A DNA stretch of 8,504 nucleotides from Bacteroidetes bacterium UBA6491 (GCA_002436505.1 DJML01000126.1:8828-17331), one strand, 5' to 3'. Counted from the first letter of the stretch, positions 1 to 6,755 are shown. Notes: generated from the letters alone by a model not told the origin. A program made the numbers and translations.

Positions 1-851
1 AAGCATTCAAATCGTCAAATGATTCGGTTTCATTGTTCAGGCCGCTTGAGAATTTTGAGCGTTTCAATCGGTCGGCCGTAAGAATGTGTATGCCTGAAGT
101 CCCGGAGGAATTGTTCATGCAGGGTCTCACAAAATGGGTAGACCTTGACAGGGACTGGATCCCTAATGGCAAAGAGGGAGCATTGTACGTGCGTCCATTT
201 ATGATCGCAACGGATGATTACCTTGGGGTTATGGCGTCAACAAAGTACAGGTTCATGATATATGGTTGTCCTGTAAATGCCTATTACCGAGAAAGATTGA
301 GGGTAAAAATTGAGCAGAAGTATGTCAGGGCCGTAGTTGGAGGTGTAGGAGCTGCGAAAACAGCCGGCAATTATGCAGCATCCCTCTATGCACAGAACAG
401 GGAAAAAAAGAACGGCTTTCATCAGTTGTTATGGACTGACGCATTTGAACATAAATACCTGGAGGAACTTGGAACGTCAAATTTCTTTGCATTCATCGAC
501 AATAGGCTAGTGACCCCTGAGCTTGACGGAACCATCCTGGATGGGATCACCAGAGATTCCGTTATTCAGTTATGCAGGAACAAAGGGATCGAAGTAATTG
601 AAAAAAGATTCAGTGTCGATGAACTGATTGATGCTTTAAAGAGTGGCAGGGCCACTGAGTGTTTTGCATCGGGCACCGCAGCAGTAATTGCTGAAATAGG
701 CGCCATAGGCTGGCAAAATGAAGTGTTTGAGCTGTCTGAGGTTGAGGACGGTATTGTTGCAAATATCAGCAAGGAGCTGAAAGCGATCCAGCATGGAGAT
801 GCAGATGATCTTTTTGGCTGGAGATATTCCCTTGACAGTGCCCGGCTGTAG
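1..851 (+). CDS. ilvE: Branched-chain amino acid aminotransferase, 5'-truncated by window edge
   Basis: PLP-dependent fold-type IV enzyme of the cytoplasm. It moves the amino group between leucine, isoleucine or valine and 2-oxoglutarate, the last step of branched-chain amino acid synthesis and the first of their breakdown. The frame is open to the left edge (first full codon at base 3) and reads AFKSSNDSVSLFRP before the first possible TTG at 33. That stretch is family sequence, so the true start lies outside the window and TTG 33 should not be used. Seen: RFNRSAVRMCMPEVP, the segment GGVGAAKTAGNY whose lysine (codon 357-359) matches the PLP lysine of E. coli IlvE, ELGTSNFF, LDGTILDGITRDS, and ASGTAAVI for cofactor phosphate binding. 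The layout resembles the larger eukaryote-like class (GG.G..K..GNY) more than E. coli IlvE. Stop TAG at 849-851. No clear terminator follows directly. The family is near certain; substrate preference is inferred. Confidence 0.95.
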   Translation, partial: AFKSSNDSVSLFRPLENFERFNRSAVRMCMPEVPEELFMQGLTKWVDLDRDWIPNGKEGALYVRPFMIATDDYLGVMASTKYRFMIYGCPVNAYYRERLRVKIEQKYVRAVVGGVGAAKTAGNYAASLYAQNREKKNGFHQLLWTDAFEHKYLEELGTSNFFAFIDNRLVTPELDGTILDGITRDSVIQLCRNKGIEVIEKRFSVDELIDALKSGRATECFASGTAAVIAEIGAIGWQNEVFELSEVEDGIVANISKELKAIQHGDADDLFGWRYSLDSARL

Positions 852-908
852 TAATTTTTTAATCAGGTCATTTCATTGGCAGGTCTATTTATGACGGATA
901 CGTTGATG

Positions 909-917
909 TTATCCACA
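909..917 (+). promoter_or_regulatory. Candidate DnaA box (TTATCCACA)
   Basis: Exact match to the classical high-affinity DnaA 9-mer. A second exact copy in the same orientation lies about 330 bp downstream. One 9-mer on its own can occur by chance; two in one gap are more suggestive. Function is not shown. Confidence 0.35.
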
Positions 918-1238
918 ATCCCTTAAAGAGGACATAAGCTCGTTTTTCATCCCCTTTTTGTAAAAATAGCGAATCAAGAAATCAAGTCCAGTGTTTTTTC
1001 CCGTTTCCCAATATTAGAATAATGAAGAAAAGACGTCTACGAGCCTAAAAATGAGAATAGAATAGGCTAATATGTTGAAATACAGTGTCATGGAATGCAG
1101 TGATTAACCCCTTTTCGCACTCCTTTCCTGAATTGGATGGTGCGTTATGACTTGCAGAAGAATTGCTCTTTGTCGTCGATCAGGCCAATTGGCAGGGCAA
1201 ATGAAGGCCAGCCCGTCAGTAGTATGTAATATTAGAGG

Positions 1239-1247
1239 TTATCCACA
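1239..1247 (+). promoter_or_regulatory. Candidate DnaA box (TTATCCACA), second copy
   Basis: Second exact DnaA 9-mer, same strand as the copy at 909. It lies just upstream of the promoter at 1256-1287, so bound DnaA could also affect that promoter. The stretch 1370-1520 to its right is AT-rich, as an unwinding element would be, but this is only suggestive. Confidence 0.35.
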
Positions 1248-1255
1248 CAGTACAG

Positions 1256-1287
1256 TTGGCTTTATTGCTGGATTTTTTCTATATTTG
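1256..1287 (+). promoter_or_regulatory. Bacteroidota-type housekeeping promoter
   Basis: TTG at 1256-1258, 21 bp, then TATATTTG at 1280-1287, a full match to the TAnnTTTG (-7) box known for Bacteroidota sigma factors. Transcription would start near 1291-1294, where an ATG (1294-1296) opens a 26-codon frame ending at 1374. The transcript would be either a nearly leaderless small mRNA or a non-coding RNA ending at the terminator at 1525-1558. Confidence 0.5.
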
Positions 1288-1420
1288 TATATCATGTTTT
1301 CGGTAGGGGAAGGCCAAAATAGCAGAACACGTTTCTCATTTTTGGACGACAAACTCTCAAAAGTAGACAAATAGCTTTAATTAGCCACTTTAACTACCTA
1401 ATAATGAGTCCTTTAACGTT

Positions 1421-1435
1421 TGGCATGATATTTAC
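1421..1435 (+). promoter_or_regulatory. Sigma-54-like promoter (-24/-12)
   Basis: TGGCAT, then 5 bases, then TTAC. The GG doublet (1422-1423) and the -12 doublet (1434-1435) have the exact 12-base offset of sigma-54 promoters (TGGCAC-N5-TTGC). The -12 doublet is AC instead of GC, which would weaken it. A start about 11 bases downstream falls at about 1446, right at the foot of the GAGA-loop stem. No upstream activator site was recognised. Confidence 0.3.
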
Positions 1436-1445
1436 ATATAACTAA

Positions 1446-1558
1446 GCGTATCTTTCGAGAGAAAGGTGCACATGGTTAATAATTTTCATCATAAGTAGTA
1501 GTTTAGTATTTTATCTTTGATTTTAAGTCCCGGTCTATACGATCGGGACTTTCTTTTT
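1446..1558 (+). ncRNA. Candidate small structured RNA
   Basis: Not a family I recognise. The proposed RNA of about 110 nt starts just downstream of the sigma-54-like element, opens with a 9-bp stem (1448-1456 pairing with 1461-1469, two G-U pairs) closed by GAGA, a GNRA-type loop, and ends in a strong intrinsic terminator. If transcription starts instead at the promoter at 1256-1287, the RNA would be about 265 nt. Between the two hairpins lies an 8-codon frame (1472-1498, MVNNFHHK) preceded by AAAGG at 1462-1466, so a leader-peptide reading is also possible. A terminator about 670 bp beyond ilvE, with no other gene between, is the main argument that something short is transcribed here. Confidence 0.35.
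1525..1558 (+). terminator. Strong intrinsic terminator
   Basis: AAGTCCCGGTC (1525-1535) pairs with GATCGGGACTT (1541-1551): 11 bp with one G-U pair and a TATAC loop, followed by TTCTTTTT. It faces rightward and would isolate the OmpA-type gene from upstream transcription. A TATCTTTG box (1512-1519) sits directly before it, so a transcript starting near 1525 would instead carry this hairpin at its 5' end. Confidence 0.8.
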
Positions 1559-1579
1559 ATACGGAAAGAAATCATTACC

Positions 1580-1608
1580 TTTAATGTGCCTAGATTGTCC
1601 GTATTTTG
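1580..1608 (+). promoter_or_regulatory. Possible promoter of the OmpA-type gene
   Basis: TTTA (1580-1583), 18 bp, then TATTTTG (1602-1608), one base short of the TAnnTTTG consensus. It lies between the terminator at 1525-1558 and the start codon at 1654 and would give a leader of about 40 nt containing the inverted repeat at 1628-1648. Weak match; chosen mainly for its position. Confidence 0.3.
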
Positions 1609-1627
1609 TACTTTTCTTTAAATTTTA

Positions 1628-1648
1628 ACGTTATTTCAATGATAACGT
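1628..1648. promoter_or_regulatory. Perfect inverted repeat next to start codon
   Basis: ACGTTAT, 7-base spacer TTCAATG, ATAACGT: a perfect 7+7+7 dyad ending 5 bp before the ATG at 1654. As DNA it has the form of an operator for a dimeric regulator; as RNA it would form a hairpin covering the ribosome landing zone. The sequence alone does not decide between the two. Confidence 0.4.
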
Positions 1649-1653
1649 GAGTT

Positions 1654-2760
1654 ATGCGCCGAATTGTCCAATATCGTTTTACCCTGTTTGCGATATCCTT
1701 ATCATTTGTGCTGTCGTGCCTTTTTATTAAGGGCAATGCTCAGTATTTTGAACAAGAGATACTTAACGTATACTATGATACGGATGCCGATGAATTGCTT
1801 GAAGAATCCAAACTCTTGATCAGGAATAAAATACTGGAGATAAATTCATTCAGAATTAAGGAGATCTACCTTGAAGGCCACACGGATTCTGATGCTTCTG
1901 ACATCTACAATATGGCCCTGTCTGCAAGAAGAGTGGATAACGTTAAAACATTTTTTCTATCACAGGGAGTTCCTGTCAAGATCATAAAATCTGAATCTTT
2001 TGGAGAAGCTAACCCTTGGTCTGTGGACAAATCAAAGAACAGAAGGGTGCAAATTACATTTATCTACGAGCTTGATCTGAACCCGGGAGATTTCTTAAGG
2101 AATAAAGTGATCCTTGGATATAGTTATGATGCTATTACTAAAAATACGATACCATCTCAGTTCGTAATTGAGATAAACGGGACCAATCACTTGAAGAAAA
2201 CCTCTCGCAGGGGATTTTTTAAGGTCACCGGTACGGGACAGAATGATCTTTCACTGATCTTCTCTTCCGACGGGTATCTTAACAAAGAGATCGTGCTCAC
2301 AGGAAAAGAGATAGCCGCAAATAAGGATACGATCAAACTGAGGGTTTTCCTGCAACCTGTTACCGTCGTTGAAAGGATCACCTTTAACAACATATACTTT
2401 TACACGGATACGGATAAATTCAAACCGGAGTCAAAAGATGACCTGAGTAAATTGTACCAGGTGCTAACTACCAATCCTGACCTGTATGTTGAGATCCAGG
2501 GCCACATGAATTTTCCGGCCAGCAGGAAAGCAACCAAAATGCAAACGGTATATAATTATAACCTCTCTCACCGACGGGCAAAGGCCGTTTATACATACCT
2601 TATTGACAACGGCATACCGAAACAGCGGTTAACATACAAGGGCCTTAGTAACTTCAGAATGGTGTATCCCCTTCCTAAAACAAGGGAAGAAGAGGACCAG
2701 AACAAACGTGTCGAGGTCTGGATGCTAAGCCTCAATGAAGTGGCCGCCTCTAAGGAATAA
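1654..2760 (+). CDS. Exported tandem OmpA-domain peptidoglycan-binding protein
   Basis: 368 residues. A signal peptide (residues 1-30, hydrophobic 9-25, ending GNAQ) exports it; I see no membrane barrel, so it is probably periplasmic or attached to the outer membrane. Residues about 33-138 form an OmpA-C domain with GHTD (75-78), LSARR (89-93) and NRR (129-131). D78 and R93 have the same 15-residue spacing as the diaminopimelate-binding Asp271/Arg286 pair of Acinetobacter OmpA. Residues about 150-235 look like a carboxypeptidase-regulatory beta domain. Residues 241-357 are a second OmpA-C domain with NLSHRRAKAV and NKRVEV, but GHTD has become GHMN (283-286) and about 7 residues are inserted before the arginine. 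The start is fixed by an in-frame TGA at 1648-1650. The LpxR-like gene follows after 91 bp with no terminator. The layout recalls, but differs from, PorE-type T9SS proteins. The OmpA assignment is firm; the specific role is unknown. Confidence 0.88.
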   Translation: MRRIVQYRFTLFAISLSFVLSCLFIKGNAQYFEQEILNVYYDTDADELLEESKLLIRNKILEINSFRIKEIYLEGHTDSDASDIYNMALSARRVDNVKTFFLSQGVPVKIIKSESFGEANPWSVDKSKNRRVQITFIYELDLNPGDFLRNKVILGYSYDAITKNTIPSQFVIEINGTNHLKKTSRRGFFKVTGTGQNDLSLIFSSDGYLNKEIVLTGKEIAANKDTIKLRVFLQPVTVVERITFNNIYFYTDTDKFKPESKDDLSKLYQVLTTNPDLYVEIQGHMNFPASRKATKMQTVYNYNLSHRRAKAVYTYLIDNGIPKQRLTYKGLSNFRMVYPLPKTREEEDQNKRVEVWMLSLNEVAASKE

Positions 2761-2851
2761 ATCACTTTTTCAGTACTTTCATTCACCAAATATTACAGAA
2801 CATATTTTTCTGTTCGGCGTGGATTGGGTAGTTTTATCTATCTAAAATACC

Positions 2852-4780
2852 ATGACTATGGAAATAATGGAGTTTTCATGCACAAACCGGAGTACACCAA
2901 AACCGGTATTTCTGATCATTTTTATCTTTCTTATCTCTTTTGGTGCCAGGGCACAGGTGAATTGTGACATCGGTAAAATGGATGTCGATCAGTTCCTTGC
3001 TGCACTTTCTACATGTGAGGAGGAATTTATGCGCTCAGCTGAAACCCGTTCAAGAGCGATCGAATTGCTTGACCTTGCAGTTCACAAGAATTTCTGGAAA
3101 TATAAGAACAGGGATTACCGACGCATCTCGGACCAAACAGAGAAGGATACCCTTTCGGATGAACTGGACAGGGAGATCTACAAATACAAGGTAGTACAGC
3201 AGCAACAATCGGATGTTCAGAGACCTGCACGCAAGGAAAAAATACAGGACAACCTGTTGGCAATACTTTCCTACGGAGACTATCTTTTAAGCAAGATGTT
3301 CCTTTATACAGGTGTAAAGGAGATGGAAACGACCAGTGCTTCAGAGATGAAATTGCAAATGCACAGGATCGAAATGAGGATGTCTCACATTCAGCATGTT
3401 TCCACCATGCAGATTCTAATGGATGAGCTTGTCAAGCTTCATGAACAGGGGAAACTGCTAAAGAAATATTCTCCTCATTTTACTGAAATTTATGAGATCA
3501 TGCGTTCGCATCTGATCATCCTTGAGTCGGAAAGTTATGAATTATACAGAAGTGATTTTTCTGAAAAAAGAGGAGTTAAACTTGTCAGTTTTCACCTGGA
3601 TAACGATGCTTTTATGATGCCGGGAATGGATAACCAGGACCGTGAGTATACGGGGGGCGGAGAGGTGTCAGTGAGCACCGATCATTTTAAATCAAGATGG
3701 ATCGACCCTTACTGGCTAACAATGTTGTTCATGGATAGTGATTCCAGAAGTGCGTTTAAAAGGCACTACCATAAAACGGATCTGACCTATCAGCGGTTGT
3801 ATTTTGGAATGAAAGCGTTTACCCCATACATCAGGTATCGTGATAATTTCACCCTCGCTGATACACTTTTTAAATATGATCGTCCGTTCGGTTCGGTTCT
3901 TTATTTCGGGAGAAGTCAACATGAATTGGGCATAAAGGGACTTTTTAGGTCGGAAAGGATGTTCTATGTAGGAAGGATAGGTAGTTATGGACCGAGAAAT
4001 GTTCAGGCGCTGTTGCACAAAGACGTGATCGTTACATCACAGAAAGTATACGGATGGGATAACCAGATCTCTTCAGGCGGGCGATGGATGGGCCAATTTG
4101 GATATTCTGCTGACTTTCTTTTCTATTCAAATACAAATGATTACTTCTCAATTTTTAAACCGAGAAGCGAGTCGACCATAAATGGAAGGGAAGCGGACAA
4201 TGAGAACGATAAATACTGGGGCAGAATGGAAAAGAAATATGCAGGACTGAACTTTTACGGCAGTTCTGAATTTCTGCTAGGTGGATACATTACGGGCCTC
4301 GGAGGTGGACTTCATTTGTCTGCTTTAGATTTCAGGAGGGAGGCAGGGTACAATGTTTCATCCAGAAGGCGTAATTTTTATGAATTCGGATTTAACTGGG
4401 AAATAGGGGTAAGGTACCGGTACGTGATACACAATTCTATGCTTGAGGGATTTGGCTATACGAACACCTATGCTGCAGATGAATTTGATGATGAAGCGGA
4501 GACCTTCTATTCGTTGAACTCGAATGAGATAAACCGGAACATGTATTTTCTTGAGACGAAGATCAGATTTCGCTGGCGGAAAATGACTTTTTTCTATGAT
4601 CTGGTGGTCCAGAGAAAGGAATACCAACTTAAACCAACAAATTATAGCGATCACATCGGATTGGTTAATATGGAAGATGAGAAGTATTACAATGACGTTG
4701 TGGTAAAAGAACGGGAGAGTTTCGATGATAAAAAATGGTACGGCTTTGGTAAAATAGGTTTCTGCTGGATCGTAGATTAA
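2852..4780 (+). CDS. LpxR-like lipid A deacylase barrel with N-terminal helical extension
   Basis: 642 residues. Signal peptide with core VFLIIFIFLISFG ending GARA|Q near residue 35. ATG 2867 would give a more usual signal length than ATG 2852, and both are possible. Residues about 36-238 are mostly charged helix with two cysteines (38 and 55) and no family I know. From about 242 the protein matches the LpxR (DUF2219) outer-membrane barrel, which in Salmonella removes the 3'-acyloxyacyl chain of lipid A with calcium. Seen: FHLDNDAF with the Asn-Asp pair (251-252), DREYTGG (263-269), FTPYI (323-327), YDRPFGSVLYFG (342-353), GSYGPRNVQALLHK with the probable catalytic His389, GWDNQI (401-406), and HNSMLEG near 527-533. 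The acidic residue often seen just after GWD.Q. is not obvious here. Family members are usually about 300-350 residues, so the N-terminal part is extra. Its stop overlaps that of the convergent porin gene. Confidence 0.82.
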   Translation: MTMEIMEFSCTNRSTPKPVFLIIFIFLISFGARAQVNCDIGKMDVDQFLAALSTCEEEFMRSAETRSRAIELLDLAVHKNFWKYKNRDYRRISDQTEKDTLSDELDREIYKYKVVQQQQSDVQRPARKEKIQDNLLAILSYGDYLLSKMFLYTGVKEMETTSASEMKLQMHRIEMRMSHIQHVSTMQILMDELVKLHEQGKLLKKYSPHFTEIYEIMRSHLIILESESYELYRSDFSEKRGVKLVSFHLDNDAFMMPGMDNQDREYTGGGEVSVSTDHFKSRWIDPYWLTMLFMDSDSRSAFKRHYHKTDLTYQRLYFGMKAFTPYIRYRDNFTLADTLFKYDRPFGSVLYFGRSQHELGIKGLFRSERMFYVGRIGSYGPRNVQALLHKDVIVTSQKVYGWDNQISSGGRWMGQFGYSADFLFYSNTNDYFSIFKPRSESTINGREADNENDKYWGRMEKKYAGLNFYGSSEFLLGGYITGLGGGLHLSALDFRREAGYNVSSRRRNFYEFGFNWEIGVRYRYVIHNSMLEGFGYTNTYAADEFDDEAETFYSLNSNEINRNMYFLETKIRFRWRKMTFFYDLVVQRKEYQLKPTNYSDHIGLVNMEDEKYYNDVVVKERESFDDKKWYGFGKIGFCWIVD

Positions 4781-6705
4781 TTGTACAGCCTCCATGACAA
4801 CCCTAGTCGTGCACTTGAGCTTATCTGTGGGTACCTTGGCGAGGCATAGTAATCGTATCCTGAAAGACCTGCATTGGCGTGACGATAAACGAAAAATATA
4901 TCTACTGTCCGGATCTTGCCTGTTATGAACAGGTCAAATAATGGGTAGTTGCCGATCTCAAAATCGTTTTGTAATTGATATTGCCTGGTTGCAGGATTGT
5001 AGTAATTGCCTTTGAAAAGAGAATAATAGTAAAAGTCAATACCTACTCTGGTCAGCATATTGCGCTTGAAGAAATATCCTTCATAATAAAACGACTCTTT
5101 AAAGGTGAACAGGGGATACCTGATCGGACTATCCTCAGGAACAAGCTTTAGCAACCCTGTATTTTTTAAATGAAATCTCCACATATCGATCCTGTTGCTA
5201 AGTCTTGCTGACAGGATCTGTACACTTGCAAATTGCTCCGGCAAACCCTGTTCATTGAACACCACCGGATCATCAAAGCGCTCAAAGGTGCCGTCAAGTT
5301 CAATGTGGTGCAGGTATTTTATTCCAGCATTTCCCATGACATACCCGGTGCGGCGGAAGTCATTGTGCCACTGGTAATGGTTGGACACAAAATAGCTTTG
5401 CATGTAGGAGGGCCTGAACCTTGAATACTGAACATTTCCCGTAACTGACAGCTGGTGGGCTGAATCCCGGTTCTGGAGCCTAAGTTTTCCTTTGAAATGA
5501 ATGTCTCCGGCGTTGTAACCCAATGTAGCGTACCTGCCGGTGAACAGCACAGTTTGCCCGAACAACGATTGTGATATCTTGCCGTTTAACCACAACTGGT
5601 GAATTTTGTCTTTGATATAACCGCTTTGGTTTATTTGTATCCAGTCGTGATCAATAGAAAGATCCAGTCGGGGTGCCTTTTCTGAAGGAAGAAGGAATAA
5701 CCCAAAACGATTGGTGAACCGGTTCGTAATAAAGGAATCATTAGTGGATATGCCAATCAGACGAACAGGGTAATATTCCATGTTCGGTGCATCATCTGTA
5801 AAATAAAAGGCACTTTTATGGTACTGGAATTTGTGGTAAAAGTGGCCTTTTGGAGTGAAGGTCTTGATCGTATCCTTCACACCAACGGTGTCCGGATTGT
5901 CCTTGATCTCAATCTTACTGTTGCCAAAACGGAAATATTGGGTGAATGATGCATTGCTCTCCTTGAAAATATTGGATGCGCCGGAAAGATATCCTGAGTT
6001 GAAGTACTGCTTTGTCCTGCGGTCAAGGGTGTCAAATTTTTCTGTGTCCATAATACCGCCTGTTTCGGCGATAGTTGCCTTGTTCCAGGTGTACGTTGCC
6101 ACTACCTCGTATTTCCTGTTTTGCGTATAGAACCTGCTATAAGCAGAGAAATTATAGTTGTTTGGGATCCGGGCCAAAGTCAACCCGTCAATGTTATCGT
6201 AATACCAGTTCTGAACTTTTATCCTTCTGTAATTCAGACCAAAGTTCCACCTTTCAAAAATGTTCTGCGAATGCTCAGCTACAAGGTAAATGAGTTCACT
6301 GTTACCCTGCCCGTATTTTAGTAAAGTTCTGGGTGTGGGTGAACGGTACAATTTTATACTGTCCGAGTTAAAAAAGTTGGGCGACATGGAATGGACCCCA
6401 TGGTCAAATGTTTCAACAGGAGTACTGGTCAATCTGAAAACGTAAGCTGGGGTTCCAAACAGCCCCAGATCCATGAAACCGATCTCCCGGTCCACTAAAG
6501 GATGAATCCGGTGCGTGTTTTCGTTCACTGTGTCCTCAATCTGTGTGGCACTGTCCAATTCAAGTAATTGGTAATTATACAGGTACCTGCTTTTTTCTTT
6601 TGAAGGGAAAATGGTGTCAAGTACCTGGCCCGCGGCATTAAATCCGGCCAGTTGCAGGATCAAAAAAACCAGTATGGCGAACGCTCTTTTCCCTTGAAGA
6701 TTCAT
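4777..6705 (-). CDS. Putative outer-membrane porin, Porin_10 type
   Basis: 642 residues. The signal peptide runs over residues 1-27 (core AFAILVFLILQLAGF, then NAAGQ). The rest is a run of alternating aromatic/polar strands, as in a large outer-membrane beta barrel, ending in a short strand (ARLGLSWRLYN). The early region has the pattern of the Bacteroidota 'putative porin' family: FGTPAYVFRL (83-92), a segment on SPNFFNSDSIKLYRSPTP (108-125), then LKYGQGNSELIYLVAEHSQN and WNFGLNYRRIKVQNWYYDN. Length is usual for this family. The substrate is unknown; the family is named for predicted structure, and few members have been tested. It is transcribed toward the LpxR-like gene and away from the oxidoreductase gene. 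A CAAAATA (6713-6719), reading TATTTTG on the coding strand, lies only 7 bases before the ATG and could be a degenerate -7 box. Confidence 0.85.
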   Translation of the reverse strand: MNLQGKRAFAILVFLILQLAGFNAAGQVLDTIFPSKEKSRYLYNYQLLELDSATQIEDTVNENTHRIHPLVDREIGFMDLGLFGTPAYVFRLTSTPVETFDHGVHSMSPNFFNSDSIKLYRSPTPRTLLKYGQGNSELIYLVAEHSQNIFERWNFGLNYRRIKVQNWYYDNIDGLTLARIPNNYNFSAYSRFYTQNRKYEVVATYTWNKATIAETGGIMDTEKFDTLDRRTKQYFNSGYLSGASNIFKESNASFTQYFRFGNSKIEIKDNPDTVGVKDTIKTFTPKGHFYHKFQYHKSAFYFTDDAPNMEYYPVRLIGISTNDSFITNRFTNRFGLFLLPSEKAPRLDLSIDHDWIQINQSGYIKDKIHQLWLNGKISQSLFGQTVLFTGRYATLGYNAGDIHFKGKLRLQNRDSAHQLSVTGNVQYSRFRPSYMQSYFVSNHYQWHNDFRRTGYVMGNAGIKYLHHIELDGTFERFDDPVVFNEQGLPEQFASVQILSARLSNRIDMWRFHLKNTGLLKLVPEDSPIRYPLFTFKESFYYEGYFFKRNMLTRVGIDFYYYSLFKGNYYNPATRQYQLQNDFEIGNYPLFDLFITGKIRTVDIFFVYRHANAGLSGYDYYASPRYPQISSSARLGLSWRLYN

Positions 6706-6755
6706 TTTGCCGCAAAATAAAGGTTTAATAGAACATGAATGATCTTACGCACGCA

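Larger units (their letters stand above)
852..1653. other. 800-bp gap rich in regulatory signals, no convincing protein gene
   Basis: Between ilvE and the OmpA-type gene I see no protein I can support. An open frame at 1147-1374 (75 codons) has low-complexity, unfamiliar content and no recognisable domain; only its last 26 codons, from ATG 1294, sit behind a good promoter box. The gap holds two perfect DnaA-box 9-mers (909-917, 1239-1247), a promoter (1256-1287), a sigma-54-like element (1421-1435), a hairpin with a GAGA loop (1448-1469), a strong terminator (1525-1558) and an inverted repeat (1628-1648). A weaker inverted repeat, AGCCTA/TAGGCT, lies at 1042-1068. This is a long gap for such a genome, so an RNA gene or a replication-related site is plausible. 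Confidence 0.6.

Noticed and set aside
33..851. TTG at 33 as the start of the aminotransferase
   Set aside because: The frame is open to base 3, and the upstream residues (AFKSSNDSVSLFRP) belong to the family, so the gene is cut by the window edge.
1147..1293. Upstream part of a 75-codon frame as a real protein
   Set aside because: No domain, odd composition (many Arg/Cys/Ser), no promoter before it, and the DnaA box and promoter lie inside it.
1472..1498. 8-codon MVNNFHHK frame as an attenuation leader for a his-type operon
   Set aside because: Only two histidine codons, no histidine gene follows, and no antiterminator pairing was seen; kept only as a note in the small RNA entry.
2794..2814. 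ACAGAA/TTCTGT inverted repeat after the OmpA-type gene as a terminator
   Set aside because: Only 6 bp, AT-rich, and followed by GTTCGGCG and not a T-run, so it should not stop transcription.
4358..4795. 145-codon open frame antisense to the LpxR-like gene
   Set aside because: It lies opposite strongly family-like sequence, has no recognisable domain, and is a typical shadow frame.
2852..6705. Two adjacent genes of identical length (642 codons each) as a duplication or inverted repeat
   Set aside because: The protein sequences are unrelated (LpxR-type versus Porin_10-type) and the DNA is not an inverted copy; the equal length is a coincidence.
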